Source of the DNA: Thermoanaerobaculia bacterium
Lineage (GTDB): Bacteria; Acidobacteriota; Thermoanaerobaculia; UBA5066
Assembly: GCA_022071945.1 (NCBI GenBank)
Contig: JAJVIN010000034.1
Span: forward strand, 80,434-144,433
DNA length: 64,000 nt
Reading direction: 5' to 3'
Shown: one piece after another, positions 44,325 to 57,605 of the stretch
How positions within the stretch are numbered: position 1 is the stretch's first letter
Layout of the letters: each line of letters begins with the position of its first letter
The notes under the pieces: model-generated
The model's input: only the letters and a program-made list of their open reading frames with translations
The model's database searches: none
What the model was told of the DNA's origin: nothing
Made by a program: the position numbers and the translations under genes

Positions 44325-45017
44325 ATGACGTCCGAGACTCCCGAAGCCATCCTGGAGCTCCTGAACCTGATGTACCGGCCTCACCCGTGGCATGGAATCT
44401 CGATCGGAGACGAGGCCCCCGAGAAGGTCAATGTCTTCATCGAAATCGTCCCGACCGACACCGTCAAGTACGAGCTCGACAAGACGAGCGGATACCTGAA
44501 GGTCGACCGTCCCCAGAAGTTCTCGAACGTCTACCCGACCCTCTACGGGTTCATCCCGAGGACCTACTGCGGAGAGGAGAACGGGGCTTTTTGTGCTCAG
44601 AGGACCGGGCGGACGGGGATCATGGGGGACGGCGATCCGCTCGACATCTGCGTCCTGTCCGAAAAGCCGATCAGCCACGGCGACATCCTGCTCCGGGCCA
44701 TCCCGATCGGCGGGCTCAGAATGATCGACGGGCACGAGGCGGACGACAAGATCATCGCGATCCTCGAGGGGGACGCCGTGTACGGCGCCCTCCGTGAGGT
44801 CTACCAGCTCCCCCACGCCCTGGTCGAGCGGCTCAAACACTACTTTCTGACCTACAAGCAGGCACCGGACGCCCTTCACCCGAAGGTCGAGATCACGCAC
44901 ATCTACTCGAGAGAGGAATCGTACGAGGTCATCCGGAAGAGCCAGCTCGACTACGACCGGAAGTTCGCCAATCTCAAGCAGCTCCTCAACGCGGCCTTCC
45001 GGGTTCCCACCGCCTGA
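44325..45017 (+). CDS. ppa: inorganic pyrophosphatase (family I)
   Basis: 230-aa soluble PPase that hydrolyses PPi to drive biosynthesis. The family I signature GDGDPLDICVLSE near residues 106-118 supplies the metal-binding aspartates, with KYELDKTSG and the NVYPTLYGFIPRTYCG active-site segments also clear. It is longer than the typical bacterial ~175-aa enzyme, with a C-terminal helical extension (EITHIYSREESYEVIRKSQ). ATG at 44325, divergent from the histidine kinase by 91 bp. Confidence 0.95.
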   Translation: MTSETPEAILELLNLMYRPHPWHGISIGDEAPEKVNVFIEIVPTDTVKYELDKTSGYLKVDRPQKFSNVYPTLYGFIPRTYCGEENGAFCAQRTGRTGIMGDGDPLDICVLSEKPISHGDILLRAIPIGGLRMIDGHEADDKIIAILEGDAVYGALREVYQLPHALVERLKHYFLTYKQAPDALHPKVEITHIYSREESYEVIRKSQLDYDRKFANLKQLLNAAFRVPTA

Positions 45018-45150
45018 CCTGCATCCGCGCGGGGAAGAGCCCCCTGCCCCCTTCGATTCATCGGCCTGGCGGAGAGGACGGGAGGGCCGGGGATCGCGCC
45101 TTCGACCCGGCAGCCAGGCGTTCTCCCGCCGGGACGGTAGACTCCGGCCG

Positions 45151-46329
45151 ATGCGTCGGCTCTCTTTCACCACGGCCGGGGAGTCTCACGGCCCGAATCT
45201 CACCGTCATCCTCAGCGGTCTGCCGGCAGGACTGAAGGTCCAGACCGAGCTTCTCAACGACGATCTCGCCCGCCGCCAGCACGGCTACGGCCGTGGCGGC
45301 CGGATGAAGATCGAGAGGGATGCCGCGGTTCTGACGGGAGGGATCCGGGGAGGCGAAACGCTCGGCGGCCCCATCAGCCTGGAGGTCCAGAACCGCGACT
45401 TCGCGGTCTGGGAACCGGTCATGAGCCCGGTCCGGATCGACCCGGACGCCGCCAGAAAGCGGGCGCTGACCTCCCCGAGGCCCGGTCACGCCGACCTGGC
45501 CGGAGGCCTGAAATACCGGCGGAGGGATCTCCGCGACATCCTGGAGCGGGCCAGCGCGAGGGAATCGGCCGCGCGCGTCGCGGCAGGCTCGCTCTGCCGG
45601 ATGCTCCTCCTTCACTTCGGAATCCAGATCCGAAGCGGCGTGCTCTCGATCGGTTCCGTCCGTTGCCCGCTCCCGAAGGGCGGCGTCTCGTTCTCGCTCC
45701 TTTCGGACGTGGACGAGTCCTCGCCCCTGCGGCTCGTTGACCGAACAGTGGAGGCGGACGCCATCCGGCTGATCGACCTCGGCTTCAAGGAAGGGGACAC
45801 GCTCGGAGGCTCCATTCTCGTCGGGGCCAGGGGCGTCCCCCCCGGTCTCGGATCTCACGTCGCCTGGGACGAGAAGCTCGACGGCCGGATCGCCCAGGCG
45901 ATGCTCTCCATCCCGTCCGTGAAGGCGGTCTCTCTCGGAGACGGGATCGAAAACGCCTTCCGGTTCGGGTCCGAGGCCCACGACGCGATCGAATTCGACC
46001 CGCGCCACGGATTCACGAGGCCGACAAATCGCGCCGGAGGACTCGAGGGCGGCATCACCAACGGCCAGGACATCCTTGTGACGCTGTTCCAGAAGCCGAT
46101 CTCCACGCTCAGAAACGGTCTTCCTTCCGTCGACATCGAGACGAAGGAACCGGTCCGCGCCCAGTACGAACGGTCGGACGTGACGGCGGTCCCCGCGTGC
46201 GGCGTCATCGGCGAGGCGATGCTCGCCCTCATCCTGGCTGATGCCTTCCTCGCCAAGACAGGCGGGGATTCGCTCGAGGAGGTCGCGGAGAACTACCAGG
46301 CCTTCATGGCCGCCCAGCGAGCCTATTGA
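45151..46329 (+). CDS. aroC: chorismate synthase
   Basis: 392 aa, FMN-dependent last enzyme of the shikimate pathway. The conserved N-terminal TTAGESHGPNLTVILSGLPAG, the RRQHGYGRGGRM segment, SPRPGHADLAGGLKY and the C-terminal RAQYERSDVTAVPACGVIGEAM are all present. Length and motifs fit a functional enzyme. It follows ppa by 133 bp and precedes the class V aminotransferase-like gene by 9 bp. Confidence 0.97.
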   Translation: MRRLSFTTAGESHGPNLTVILSGLPAGLKVQTELLNDDLARRQHGYGRGGRMKIERDAAVLTGGIRGGETLGGPISLEVQNRDFAVWEPVMSPVRIDPDAARKRALTSPRPGHADLAGGLKYRRRDLRDILERASARESAARVAAGSLCRMLLLHFGIQIRSGVLSIGSVRCPLPKGGVSFSLLSDVDESSPLRLVDRTVEADAIRLIDLGFKEGDTLGGSILVGARGVPPGLGSHVAWDEKLDGRIAQAMLSIPSVKAVSLGDGIENAFRFGSEAHDAIEFDPRHGFTRPTNRAGGLEGGITNGQDILVTLFQKPISTLRNGLPSVDIETKEPVRAQYERSDVTAVPACGVIGEAMLALILADAFLAKTGGDSLEEVAENYQAFMAAQRAY

Positions 46330-46338
46330 GTCGCGACG

Positions 46339-47493
46339 ATGGAGTTCACGAAGGAAGTCCTCGATCACGAGTTCCCGTCCCGGCGCCACGGGATTCAGTT
46401 CAATCACGCGGCGGTTTGCCCTCTTCCGCGGCGGGCGGCGGAGGCCCTGTCGGCCTACGCGACCCGGCTTTCCGAGACGGGCTCGCTCGACTGGCTGGAC
46501 TGGGGCCGCAAGGCCAGTGAACTGAAGGAGCTCGCCGCCGCGATTCTCGGCAGCCGCGAGGCGAGCAGTGGCGCGGACTCGATCTCGATCGTTCCCAACA
46601 CCACGACCGGCCTGACGTACGTGGCTTCTGGATTCCCGTGGGAACCCGGCGACGAGGTGATCACGACCCACTCGGAGTTCCCGGCGAACCTGACTCCCTG
46701 GCTCTCCCTCTCTGCGCGCGGGGTGACCGTTCGCCGGGTCGTCACCCGCGACGGAGCCTTCACTCTCGACGACGTCGAGCGCCTCACAGGCCCGAGAACC
46801 CGCCTCGTCTGCGTCTCGCTCGTTTCCTTCCACACCGGGTTCCGCGCCCCCGTCGAGGAGCTCGGCCGGTTCTGCAAGGACCGCGGGATCGTCTTCGGCC
46901 TGGATGGGATCCAGGGCCTCGGAATCGTGCCGGTCGATGTCGAGGACTGGAACGCCGGCTTCCTCTCCGCGGACGGCCACAAGTGGCTCCTGGGGCCGGA
47001 AGGATGCGGCATCCTGTACACGGCGCCCCTCCTCAGGGAGCGCCTGTCCGCCCCTCCGGGCTGGACAAACGTGGCGCGGGGCTTCGGCTCGCTCGGGGTC
47101 GACGAGGTGCCAGGCTTCCGGATGGACGGGAAGAGGTTCGAGCCAGGAGCCCCTCCGACCGCCGGCATCTACGCCCTGACGGAATCGATCCGCCTTCTCC
47201 TGGAGACCGGCATCGAGACGGTTCAGAGGCGCGTTTCGGACGTTCTCGCCCACCTGAGTACCGGACTGGAACGGATCGGCTTTGCGCCCATTCTCTTCGG
47301 CGAGCGGCCGCACGCGGGGATCCTGGCGGCGCGGCCGCCCTCGGGACACGACGCCCGGCACTTCTCATCGGGCCTCGAATCTCAGCGTATCGCCGTCTCG
47401 GCCCGGGAGGGCTTCCTGCGCCTGTCTCCGCACTTCGGAAATGACAGGGAAGAGGCGGAGCGCGTCCTTTTCGAGCTGCGCCGGCTCGTGTGA
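46339..47493 (+). CDS. class V aminotransferase-fold PLP enzyme
   Basis: 384 aa of the cysteine desulfurase/isopenicillin-N-epimerase-like branch of aminotransferase class V. K215 in SADGHKWLLGPEG is the Schiff-base lysine, and FGLDGIQGLG holds the pyridine-facing Asp. VPNTTTGL is the PLP-phosphate segment. No conserved C-terminal cysteine loop typical of IscS/SufS is obvious, so desulfurase activity is not supported. It follows aroC by 9 bp and probably shares its transcript; the substrate is unknown. It converges on the M23-like gene with 31 bp between. Confidence 0.85.
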   Translation: MEFTKEVLDHEFPSRRHGIQFNHAAVCPLPRRAAEALSAYATRLSETGSLDWLDWGRKASELKELAAAILGSREASSGADSISIVPNTTTGLTYVASGFPWEPGDEVITTHSEFPANLTPWLSLSARGVTVRRVVTRDGAFTLDDVERLTGPRTRLVCVSLVSFHTGFRAPVEELGRFCKDRGIVFGLDGIQGLGIVPVDVEDWNAGFLSADGHKWLLGPEGCGILYTAPLLRERLSAPPGWTNVARGFGSLGVDEVPGFRMDGKRFEPGAPPTAGIYALTESIRLLLETGIETVQRRVSDVLAHLSTGLERIGFAPILFGERPHAGILAARPPSGHDARHFSSGLESQRIAVSAREGFLRLSPHFGNDREEAERVLFELRRLV

Positions 47494-47524
47494 ATCCGGC
47501 CGGCGCTTGGTCGCCGCTCTCTCG

Positions 47525-48499
47525 CTATCTCAGAACCGGTGGAAGAGCCGCGTCGGGCGGTGGCGAGGGACGGTTCCGAAGCTCCTGAGGACTGATCCAG
47601 AGGGCGTCGAAGATGGAGATCCTCGGATCCACCGGAACGAGCCTTCCACCGCGGGTGACATGCACCTCGTAGTAGACCCGCGTCCCGGGCTCGATCTCGG
47701 GAGCCACCGCTGTTCCAATCGCCTGACCCCGGATGACCTTCTGCTTTCGCTTCAGTCCCGGCCGGGCGAGCGAGCCGATCACGGTTCTCACCCCGCCGCC
47801 GTGGTCGATCGCGATCACGTAGCCAAGCTGCCTCCAGCGCGGGCCCTCGTCCGATGGAGCCGGCCCCGAATAGACGATCGTTCCCGCGGCCGGGGCGAAG
47901 ACCACGGCCCCTTTCGGCACCGCCAGCAGAAGCCCCGGATAGAACTCGGGACGGTGTGTAAGGGGCGAGATCCGCTTCCCGAAGACCGTGACCGGCACCG
48001 CGGAGGAGGGTTCCACCGGCGAGCGTGACGGGACGGTCTCCCAGTCTCTTGAAGGCAGGGCCGCGAGGCGTCGGCGAACGTTCTCGAGATTCCTCATCCG
48101 CCGCTCGAGCCTCAGAATCCTCAGGTCGAGCTGGAACGGAGAGGTGACCTCTCCCGCCTGGGCCGCGGGGAAGAACCCGTCGGGAACCTCCAACCCCGCG
48201 ACGAGACAGAGACGTGCGATGAAGAGCTCGTCGTGTTCGAGCTGCTGAGCAAGCCGCTCCTGCCGCCTTCGAACGGACTCCAGAGCCTCCTGGCCCCGCA
48301 GGACAGACTGCCGAAGGGCGAGCCGGTCGGCGGACCTCGAAAGGTCGTCGACGAGCTGTGGTGCGCTCAGGAGCCCCGAAACCACCGAGGTTCCAGCCGC
48401 GAGCAGGACCCCGGCCACGACCAGCCCGAGCCAGCCCTCGATCCTCATGTTCAGGGCCGGCGAACCGGCCCGTCCCGCGAACACACGCAGTTCGGTCAT
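47525..48499 (-). CDS. M23/LytM-like protein with missing catalytic residues
   Basis: 324 aa. One membrane helix at ~21-42, a coiled coil at ~50-148, then a LytM-like fold (~175-295). Active LytM proteases have HxxxD and HxH zinc ligands. Here the first site reads EFYPGLLLAV (no H or D), the middle site IDHGGGVRTVIGSL has lost the second H, and the last reads RVYYEVHVT. Only one or two possible ligands remain, so the protein is likely a pseudo-protease like EnvC or NlpD, which regulate amidases. The ATG at 48499 overlaps the stop of the upstream ligase-like gene. Confidence 0.75.
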   Translation of the reverse strand: MTELRVFAGRAGSPALNMRIEGWLGLVVAGVLLAAGTSVVSGLLSAPQLVDDLSRSADRLALRQSVLRGQEALESVRRRQERLAQQLEHDELFIARLCLVAGLEVPDGFFPAAQAGEVTSPFQLDLRILRLERRMRNLENVRRRLAALPSRDWETVPSRSPVEPSSAVPVTVFGKRISPLTHRPEFYPGLLLAVPKGAVVFAPAAGTIVYSGPAPSDEGPRWRQLGYVIAIDHGGGVRTVIGSLARPGLKRKQKVIRGQAIGTAVAPEIEPGTRVYYEVHVTRGGRLVPVDPRISIFDALWISPQELRNRPSPPPDAALPPVLR

Positions 48500-50478
48500 C
48501 GCCCGGGTCGCTTCACGATCTCGAACTTCTCGCCGACCTCGATTCCGAGGAGTCTTCTGTCGCGGCGGTCGGCAGGCCGGAACACGTCGGAAAGCCGAAC
48601 CCTGAGAACGCCGCTCCCGCGGATCGGGCACTCCAGAACCTGCCAGGGCCCGGGCGGCAGGACCACGACTCCCGCGGGAGCATCGTTCCAGAAAAGAGTG
48701 AGCTCGACCGTCTGACCATCCGGGCGCGCGTTGCGGACCTGCAAGCGAAACACCGCGTCCCCCCCGTTGTCTCGTACCTGGAAGGCGCATCCGTACGACG
48801 TCCAGCGGAACACCCGGCCGTCGGGCTCCGCTTCGGGAGGGTAGACCCCGGCGTCGGCCGAGTGGCGGAACGCCGACTCCGGCCCCGATGTTTCGGCCGC
48901 CCGAGACAGGACTCCCCCGGCAAGGAGCACGAGCGTTCCGGCGAGGGCCACCGGAGTGACGGCGTGGAGGAACCGGTGAGTTCGTCCGTCCTCCGGGATC
49001 GTCAGGCGGGCCGCGAGGACGCCCGTGACGGCGGCGACCTCCGCGTACAGGAGGTGAGAGCCGAAGAGGAAGATCACGATCAGGGCCAGGAGCGAGGCCG
49101 CGGCCGCGGCCGCGCTCATGGCTTCACCGGGCCGGTACCCGTCGAAGGCGAGGCCGCCTCCGATGCCACGTCCCACCCCGAGGAGGAGAAGGCCCATCAT
49201 GATGCCGCCCGCGAGACCCATCTCGGCCAGGATGCCGAGATATAGGGACGGAGGGTTGTCACTCGACGAGACCGGCTTTGCGAGCTCGTCCCGGGCGACG
49301 TCGGGAAACTCGAAACGGAATGACCCCAGACCTCCCCCGGCCACCGGATTTCGCTGGAAGAGGTGAAACGCGGCCTCGTAGAGAAGCAGGCGCCGCGAAA
49401 CGACCTCGGGCGGAGCATCCGACGAGAAGGACTGCTCGAGGCGGGACAGAAGGATCGACCGCTTCTGGCCGGAAGCCGGCACTGCGAGGGCGATGGAGAG
49501 CCCCGCCCCGAAGAGGATGATCATGACCCCGAAGACCCGCGCGAGCTTCTTTCTCTTCTCGGCGTGCTCGCCGCTTGCGATTCTCGCGAGCACCGCGGCG
49601 ATGAAGAAGATCCCGGCAAGGGCCACGCCGATGAAGCCGGCGCGAGAACCGGCATCTCCGATCAAGACGAAGAGCAGGATGGCGCCGGTCGCCGAGACCA
49701 CTCGCCGGAAAGACCCTTCCGCCGGAATGAGCGCCAGGAGGGGCGGGAGCAGAATCGCCGCCGCGACTCCCGCGGCCGACGGGTCGACGAAGATCGACTG
49801 CGCCCGGCCCCACTGCTCCCAGCGGATCGCCCTGAAATAGGGCAAGGCCCCCGCCTTCTGGAGCAAATTGACGAAGCCAGCAGACAGAGCGACGACCACC
49901 AGGGCCGCGTCGATCGCCCGGCGGCCCTTCTCATCCTGCTCCAGGGCGCTCGCGGCGCGGTAGAAGCCGCACCCGATCACGAGAGCCGCCAGAACCGCGA
50001 GCGTTCCCGCCGCCGCGTGCGAAACGTCCTCGCCCAGAGAGTTCACGACACGCGGCCCCAGAATCCCCCGGACGAGGAGATAGGACGTCACGAGCTTGAC
50101 GAGAGCGGCCCCCGCCGAGAGGGTGGCGACCGCCGCCAGGGATCTCCAGACGGTCAGGAGACCGCCATTCCTCGGCTTCGACTCGTAGGCGGATCTCAGC
50201 GCGGACCCGGCGAGGTAGCCGGCGGCCACGATCGCTCCGGACTGCGCGGGTTCGGCCCCTCCCAGCGCCAGCGCCGCCGCGCCGATCGCCGACACGGTGG
50301 TGAGGGCCGCGATGAAAGACGCACGCCTGAAGGCAAGCGCCACGAAGAACAGAATCGCCGCCAGGCCCGCCACCAGAGTCCGGTAGAGAGGAGAGGGCGG
50401 CAGCAAGACGGGAGTCAGCACCGCCGCGAACCCAATCCATCCCAGCGCCGCCAGCACCGAACCGAGCGGATTAGTCAT
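48496..50478 (-). CDS. O-antigen-ligase-like polytopic membrane protein (second of a pair)
   Basis: 660 aa with about 12 membrane helices and features of the Wzy_C/O-antigen ligase family: IFVDPSAAGVAAAILLPP, DAGSRAGFIGVAL and NPVAGGGLGSFRFEFP. The family's ligase His loop (H-N-x-x-L) is here SDNPPSLYLGILAEMG, so the His is missing. The C-terminal ~100 residues form an added domain with NARPDG and RVRLSDVFRP. Its ATG overlaps the stop of the other ligase-like gene, and its stop overlaps the M23-like gene. Possible roles are glycan ligation or polymerisation. Confidence 0.75.
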   Translation of the reverse strand: MTNPLGSVLAALGWIGFAAVLTPVLLPPSPLYRTLVAGLAAILFFVALAFRRASFIAALTTVSAIGAAALALGGAEPAQSGAIVAAGYLAGSALRSAYESKPRNGGLLTVWRSLAAVATLSAGAALVKLVTSYLLVRGILGPRVVNSLGEDVSHAAAGTLAVLAALVIGCGFYRAASALEQDEKGRRAIDAALVVVALSAGFVNLLQKAGALPYFRAIRWEQWGRAQSIFVDPSAAGVAAAILLPPLLALIPAEGSFRRVVSATGAILLFVLIGDAGSRAGFIGVALAGIFFIAAVLARIASGEHAEKRKKLARVFGVMIILFGAGLSIALAVPASGQKRSILLSRLEQSFSSDAPPEVVSRRLLLYEAAFHLFQRNPVAGGGLGSFRFEFPDVARDELAKPVSSSDNPPSLYLGILAEMGLAGGIMMGLLLLGVGRGIGGGLAFDGYRPGEAMSAAAAAASLLALIVIFLFGSHLLYAEVAAVTGVLAARLTIPEDGRTHRFLHAVTPVALAGTLVLLAGGVLSRAAETSGPESAFRHSADAGVYPPEAEPDGRVFRWTSYGCAFQVRDNGGDAVFRLQVRNARPDGQTVELTLFWNDAPAGVVVLPPGPWQVLECPIRGSGVLRVRLSDVFRPADRRDRRLLGIEVGEKFEIVKRPGR

Positions 50479-52406
50479 CTCCCCCTCCTCTCACCGGGAG
50501 GGAGCGCGACGACTCCGAGCTCCCGGCTGTCGGGGCTGCCGGTCAGTTCTCTCGGAACAAACGTCGGCGAGAACCGCACCCGGACCACTTCCGCCCCATC
50601 CGGCAACGGCTCCACCCGAAACCACCGCTCCTCGCCGGCGGACAGCGCCACCGCACCAGCCTCGACGCCGTCGACGTCGATCCGGCCGAGAACGCTCCGG
50701 CCGTCGGGACGCTGATTCTTGAATCCCAGCCGGACAGACTTCTCACCCGGCCCGACCCGCCTGAAGAGCGAGCGTCCGGTCCAGCGCGGGACCCCATCCA
50801 TGAGGGCCTCCTGTCCGCCCCCGTGAAGTCCGGCCCACGGCTGGACGCGAAAGGCCCACGCCGCGTCCCGTGTCTGCGCCGTGGCGAGAAGGGACCCGAG
50901 GATTCCCGCCCCCACGAGGACAGAATAGATCCGCCGAGACCCGGCGACCCCGGCTCCGGGCGGAGTCTCCGAACTCCTGGGAGACAGAACGACGACGGGA
51001 ACGATCATCCAGATCGCCACCTCCGGATTCCGGATGTGCGAGCCCCAGAGAAGGATCACGAGGAACCCGAGAAGGGCGCCACCCGCCGCGACGGCAGGCG
51101 CGCTGGCCGGGTACCCAATCGACCGGCGGGCCGCGGTGAGGACTGGCCAGACGGCAAAAGCCGCGAGGAAAAGGGCAGGCAGACCACACTCCGCCACCAC
51201 GTCCAGGAACCCGTTCGTCGTGTTGTCCGTGAACCGAGCGGGGCCGAAGCGCCTTTCGAACCAGAACGGGAACTCGTAGGGGAACCCGGCCAGGCCGCAG
51301 CCCGACAGCGGCTCTCTTCGAATGCTGTCCCATGCGGCGGCCCAGTACATCGAGCGGCTGTTGGAAATCTCCGCCAGCGACCCCTGATTCAGGGCCGCTC
51401 CCAGCCTCGACACGAGCCCCCCAGCCGCGATCCTCTCGCTCCGCGGAAGAAAGACCAGGGCGGCCGCCCCAAAGACCAGGAGGGCCGATCCCGAGACCAG
51501 CACCACTGTTCGCGCCCGCCCGCCCCGGCGATAGGCGGCCACTCCCCCGGCCATGGCCGCAACGAGGAGAAGCATCAAGCCGGATCGCGAGCCGGAAACC
51601 TCGAGCGCCCATGCGGCGACCAGGAGACAGACAACCGTCACCCCGCGCAGCAGCGCCGTCCCCGAAAAGAGCCCGGGCACGGCCAGTGGAAGCAGGAGCG
51701 CGAGCCCGATCCCGAGCGCGTTGGGATCGGTCATGAGGCCGGAAACCCGCTCCGCGGTCACCCAGTAGGACCCTGCCTCTTGTGGAACGAACTTGCCCAG
51801 CATGCCCCCGAGACTGGCGACGAGGACGGAAGAAAGCGCGATCTTCTGGAGCGCGGCCGGCTCGGAACCGTAGAGACGCAGCCCGGCATCCGCCAGGGGC
51901 AGAAGGCAGGCCAGGACAATGAAGAGTTCGGCCGCCTCGATCCACCTGTCCCTGGCGAGCATCCCGAGACTGTTGACGATGAGGGGGTCCACGCCGCCTC
52001 GAAGCAAGAAGAAGAGGGAGCTCCCCCTGATGCCGGAAGAGAGCGCCGAGGCAAAGGCGACGGCGAGGAACCCTCCGCCCCACTTCCATGCGCGCCCGTC
52101 CAGAGCGAGGGGCTCCCCTTTCCAGAGGGTCCCGGCGAGATGGGCGCCCGCCGAGGCCGCGGCCAGAACGAGAAAGGCGTGGGGGGCTGAAAAGTCGCGC
52201 CAGAGCCGCGGGAGGCCCGGCAAGAAGCCCGCCGAGATGATGAGGACAGAAAAGGCCAGTCTCGGACGGATGAGGGGTGCCGCAAGTCCGAGAACGGCGG
52301 CGCCCACCGCGAGCGCGACCGATCTGGAACTCGCGGCGGGGGCGGCCAGCAGGATCAACGCGATCGAAGCGAGGAGCCCCGCGGAAAAGGCCAGTCCCCC
52401 GAGCAC
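50475..52406 (-). CDS. O-antigen-ligase-like polytopic membrane protein (first of a pair)
   Basis: About 643 aa. GTG at 52406 is the best start; a CTG overlapping the carB stop is an alternative with a better-spaced AGGAAG. Roughly 12 helices, with ERVSGLMTDPNALGIGLALLLPLAV, LEVSGSRSGLMLLL and EPLSGCGLAGFPYEFP as ligase-family features. The usual ligase His loop reads NTTNGFLDVVAECGLPAL, again without His. The C-terminus carries the same kind of added domain as its neighbour (NQRPDGRS; RVRFSPTFVP; SRELGVV). It is a paralog of the gene at 48496 and lies 8 bp after carB. Confidence 0.72.
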   Translation of the reverse strand: MLGGLAFSAGLLASIALILLAAPAASSRSVALAVGAAVLGLAAPLIRPRLAFSVLIISAGFLPGLPRLWRDFSAPHAFLVLAAASAGAHLAGTLWKGEPLALDGRAWKWGGGFLAVAFASALSSGIRGSSLFFLLRGGVDPLIVNSLGMLARDRWIEAAELFIVLACLLPLADAGLRLYGSEPAALQKIALSSVLVASLGGMLGKFVPQEAGSYWVTAERVSGLMTDPNALGIGLALLLPLAVPGLFSGTALLRGVTVVCLLVAAWALEVSGSRSGLMLLLVAAMAGGVAAYRRGGRARTVVLVSGSALLVFGAAALVFLPRSERIAAGGLVSRLGAALNQGSLAEISNSRSMYWAAAWDSIRREPLSGCGLAGFPYEFPFWFERRFGPARFTDNTTNGFLDVVAECGLPALFLAAFAVWPVLTAARRSIGYPASAPAVAAGGALLGFLVILLWGSHIRNPEVAIWMIVPVVVLSPRSSETPPGAGVAGSRRIYSVLVGAGILGSLLATAQTRDAAWAFRVQPWAGLHGGGQEALMDGVPRWTGRSLFRRVGPGEKSVRLGFKNQRPDGRSVLGRIDVDGVEAGAVALSAGEERWFRVEPLPDGAEVVRVRFSPTFVPRELTGSPDSRELGVVALPPGERRGR

Positions 52407-52414
52407 CTTGGCTT

Positions 52415-55660
<3,246 letters not shown>

Positions 55661-55803
55661 GGCCGGAAGTGTACGAGAGCTTTCCCGATCCGGCTTTAGA
55701 CTCCTCCGGATTCGCCGTGGAGAGCCCCAGAACAGAGACCGGCCCTTCCTTCCCGGCCCATGCCACCGGGCTTCCGAAGACGGAGGCCCCGGGAGGAAGG
55801 TCC

Positions 55804-57594
55804 GTGACCGCGACTCTCAGAAGGCTCCATTCGGAGTTCCCGGAATTCGTCATCGCGGCGGTCCTCTTCGCGGCCCTGACGGCCCTTTCGTGGAGGCGAT
55901 GGGCATCGTTCGAGGGCGATTTGAACCGCGAGTGGACGACCCCCGCCCGGATCGCGGCGGGAGAGCGGCTCTACAAGGATGTCGCCTACTACTACGGGCC
56001 GCTCGTGCCGTGGACGGAGGGGGCCGCCTACGCCCTCTTCGGGTCCCGGACGGGGACGGCCCTGGGATTCGGTCTCGCCTTGGGGATGGGCTTGATCACG
56101 CTGGTCTTGGTCGTCTCCCGGCCTCTCCTGACCCCCTGGAGCCGGATCGCCTCGGCCAGCGTGATCACCGGGGTCTTTGCTTTCGCCCCCCACAACGGCG
56201 CCCTGATTGCCCCCTACTCCCTTTCGGCCGTCGCCGCGATGACCCTCTCATGGGGTGCGATTGGCGCCGCCTACCGGCAACGAGAGACCCTGGCCGGGGT
56301 TCTCATGGGATTCGCCCTTCTCGCCAAGGTCGAGGCAGCGCCCGTCTGCGTTCTCGTCCTGCTGCTGTTGCCGCCTCGTCTCGTGCTCCGAACGGGTGGA
56401 CTCGCCGGGGCGATCGCGATCGCGGGGTACGGCTGGGCCGTGCGAGGCCTCGCCGTGCCCGATCTCGTGACCTTCGGACCCCTCAGACACGCAGTCATGC
56501 CCGAGGAATTCCGGGAGCTCTACCTCAGAATCAGCGGCCTTCACGCCTCCATGCGGTGGGGAGCCATCCTGGGAGTTCTCGCTGGCGCCTCGCTCATCCT
56601 GGGCTGGTTCGTTCTCGCAGAGGCCTGGCGTCGCCGCACGTTCGCCGAAAGACCGGCCCTCATCGATACCTCGGCCGCAGAGGCCAGCAGCCGGCTCCCG
56701 TTCTGGGGAGGCGGGATCCTGCTCGGAGCTGGCGCCATTCTGTGGATCCTGCGCTGGCCGGAACCGCTGCTGACGACCGTGGTGCGGGGGCTTCCGGCCC
56801 TGACGGCCGCCGGAGCCGCGGTGGCCCTCGCCGGTCTCCGATTGCCGTCGCGGCGGCGTCTTGACTTGCCGATTGCGACGCGGCTCGCCGTCGTCATCTG
56901 TCTGACCGGCCTCGCGTTCCTCTGGCGGACCATCTTGTGGGTCGTGCCGTCGTATCCCTACGCCCCTCTCGCGGCGATCTCGGCCGTTCCCGCGGCGGCT
57001 TATCTCTTGCGGAGGATCTCGCCGGGCGGGCTCCTGGCCTGGCTGCCGGTCGTCCTGGCCCCTGTGGTCATGTTTCCCAGGCTCGTCGACTTCTACAGAG
57101 GTCCGAGAGTTGAGATCCGGACCGAGCGCGCTCTCTGGTACGTTCCGGCTGACTCTGGCGAAGTCCAGGCACAGGTTCTTTCACACCTGCTGGAGGTGGG
57201 CGTCAAAGATCGGTCTCTCGTGGTTCTCCCCGAGGCCAGCGCCCTCAACTTCGTTCTCGGGGCACGGAGTCCCCTCCGGCTCGAGCAGGCGCTGCCCGGG
57301 CTCCTCGACGATCGGGCGGACGCGGCCCTGCTCGCCGAGCTCGAGCACGCGAGGCCGGAACGGGTCGCGTGGCTCGAGCGCGCCACTCCGGAGTTCGGCG
57401 GCCAGCGGTTCGGACGTGACTACGGCCGGCGCTGCGCGGAGTTCCTCTCGCGAGAGTACGTGGTGGAGAGGCGTTTCTCCGCGGCGGGAAGGACGGGGGC
57501 CGTCGTGGCGGAGGCCGTCGTGACGGCCGCGGTCTTGAGGCGAAAAGACCTCCCCGGGCGATCCCCCGCGCAGCCCGAGAGGCCTCGACAGTAG
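55804..57594 (+). CDS. polytopic GT-C-like glycosyltransferase
   Basis: 596 aa with about ten membrane helices and an early extracytoplasmic loop containing [18 protein letters not shown], the DxD/YxD-type region of lipid-linked-sugar mannosyltransferase-like GT-C proteins. The C-terminal ~170 residues form a soluble domain ([20 protein letters not shown]). GTG at 55804 was preferred because GGAGGAAGG lies just upstream; a GTG at 55669 is only 8 bp from the divergent carB start and less likely. Substrates are unknown. It may work with the ligase-like genes in envelope glycan assembly. Confidence 0.72.
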   Translation: MTATLRRLHSEFPEFVIAAVLFAALTALSWRRWASFEGDLNREWTTPARIAAGERLYKDVAYYYGPLVPWTEGAAYALFGSRTGTALGFGLALGMGLITLVLVVSRPLLTPWSRIASASVITGVFAFAPHNGALIAPYSLSAVAAMTLSWGAIGAAYRQRETLAGVLMGFALLAKVEAAPVCVLVLLLLPPRLVLRTGGLAGAIAIAGYGWAVRGLAVPDLVTFGPLRHAVMPEEFRELYLRISGLHASMRWGAILGVLAGASLILGWFVLAEAWRRRTFAERPALIDTSAAEASSRLPFWGGGILLGAGAILWILRWPEPLLTTVVRGLPALTAAGAAVALAGLRLPSRRRLDLPIATRLAVVICLTGLAFLWRTILWVVPSYPYAPLAAISAVPAAAYLLRRISPGGLLAWLPVVLAPVVMFPRLVDFYRGPRVEIRTERALWYVPADSGEVQAQVLSHLLEVGVKDRSLVVLPEASALNFVLGARSPLRLEQALPGLLDDRADAALLAELEHARPERVAWLERATPEFGGQRFGRDYGRRCAEFLSREYVVERRFSAAGRTGAVVAEAVVTAAVLRRKDLPGRSPAQPERPRQ

Positions 57595-57605
57595 TATTCG
57601 GTTCC

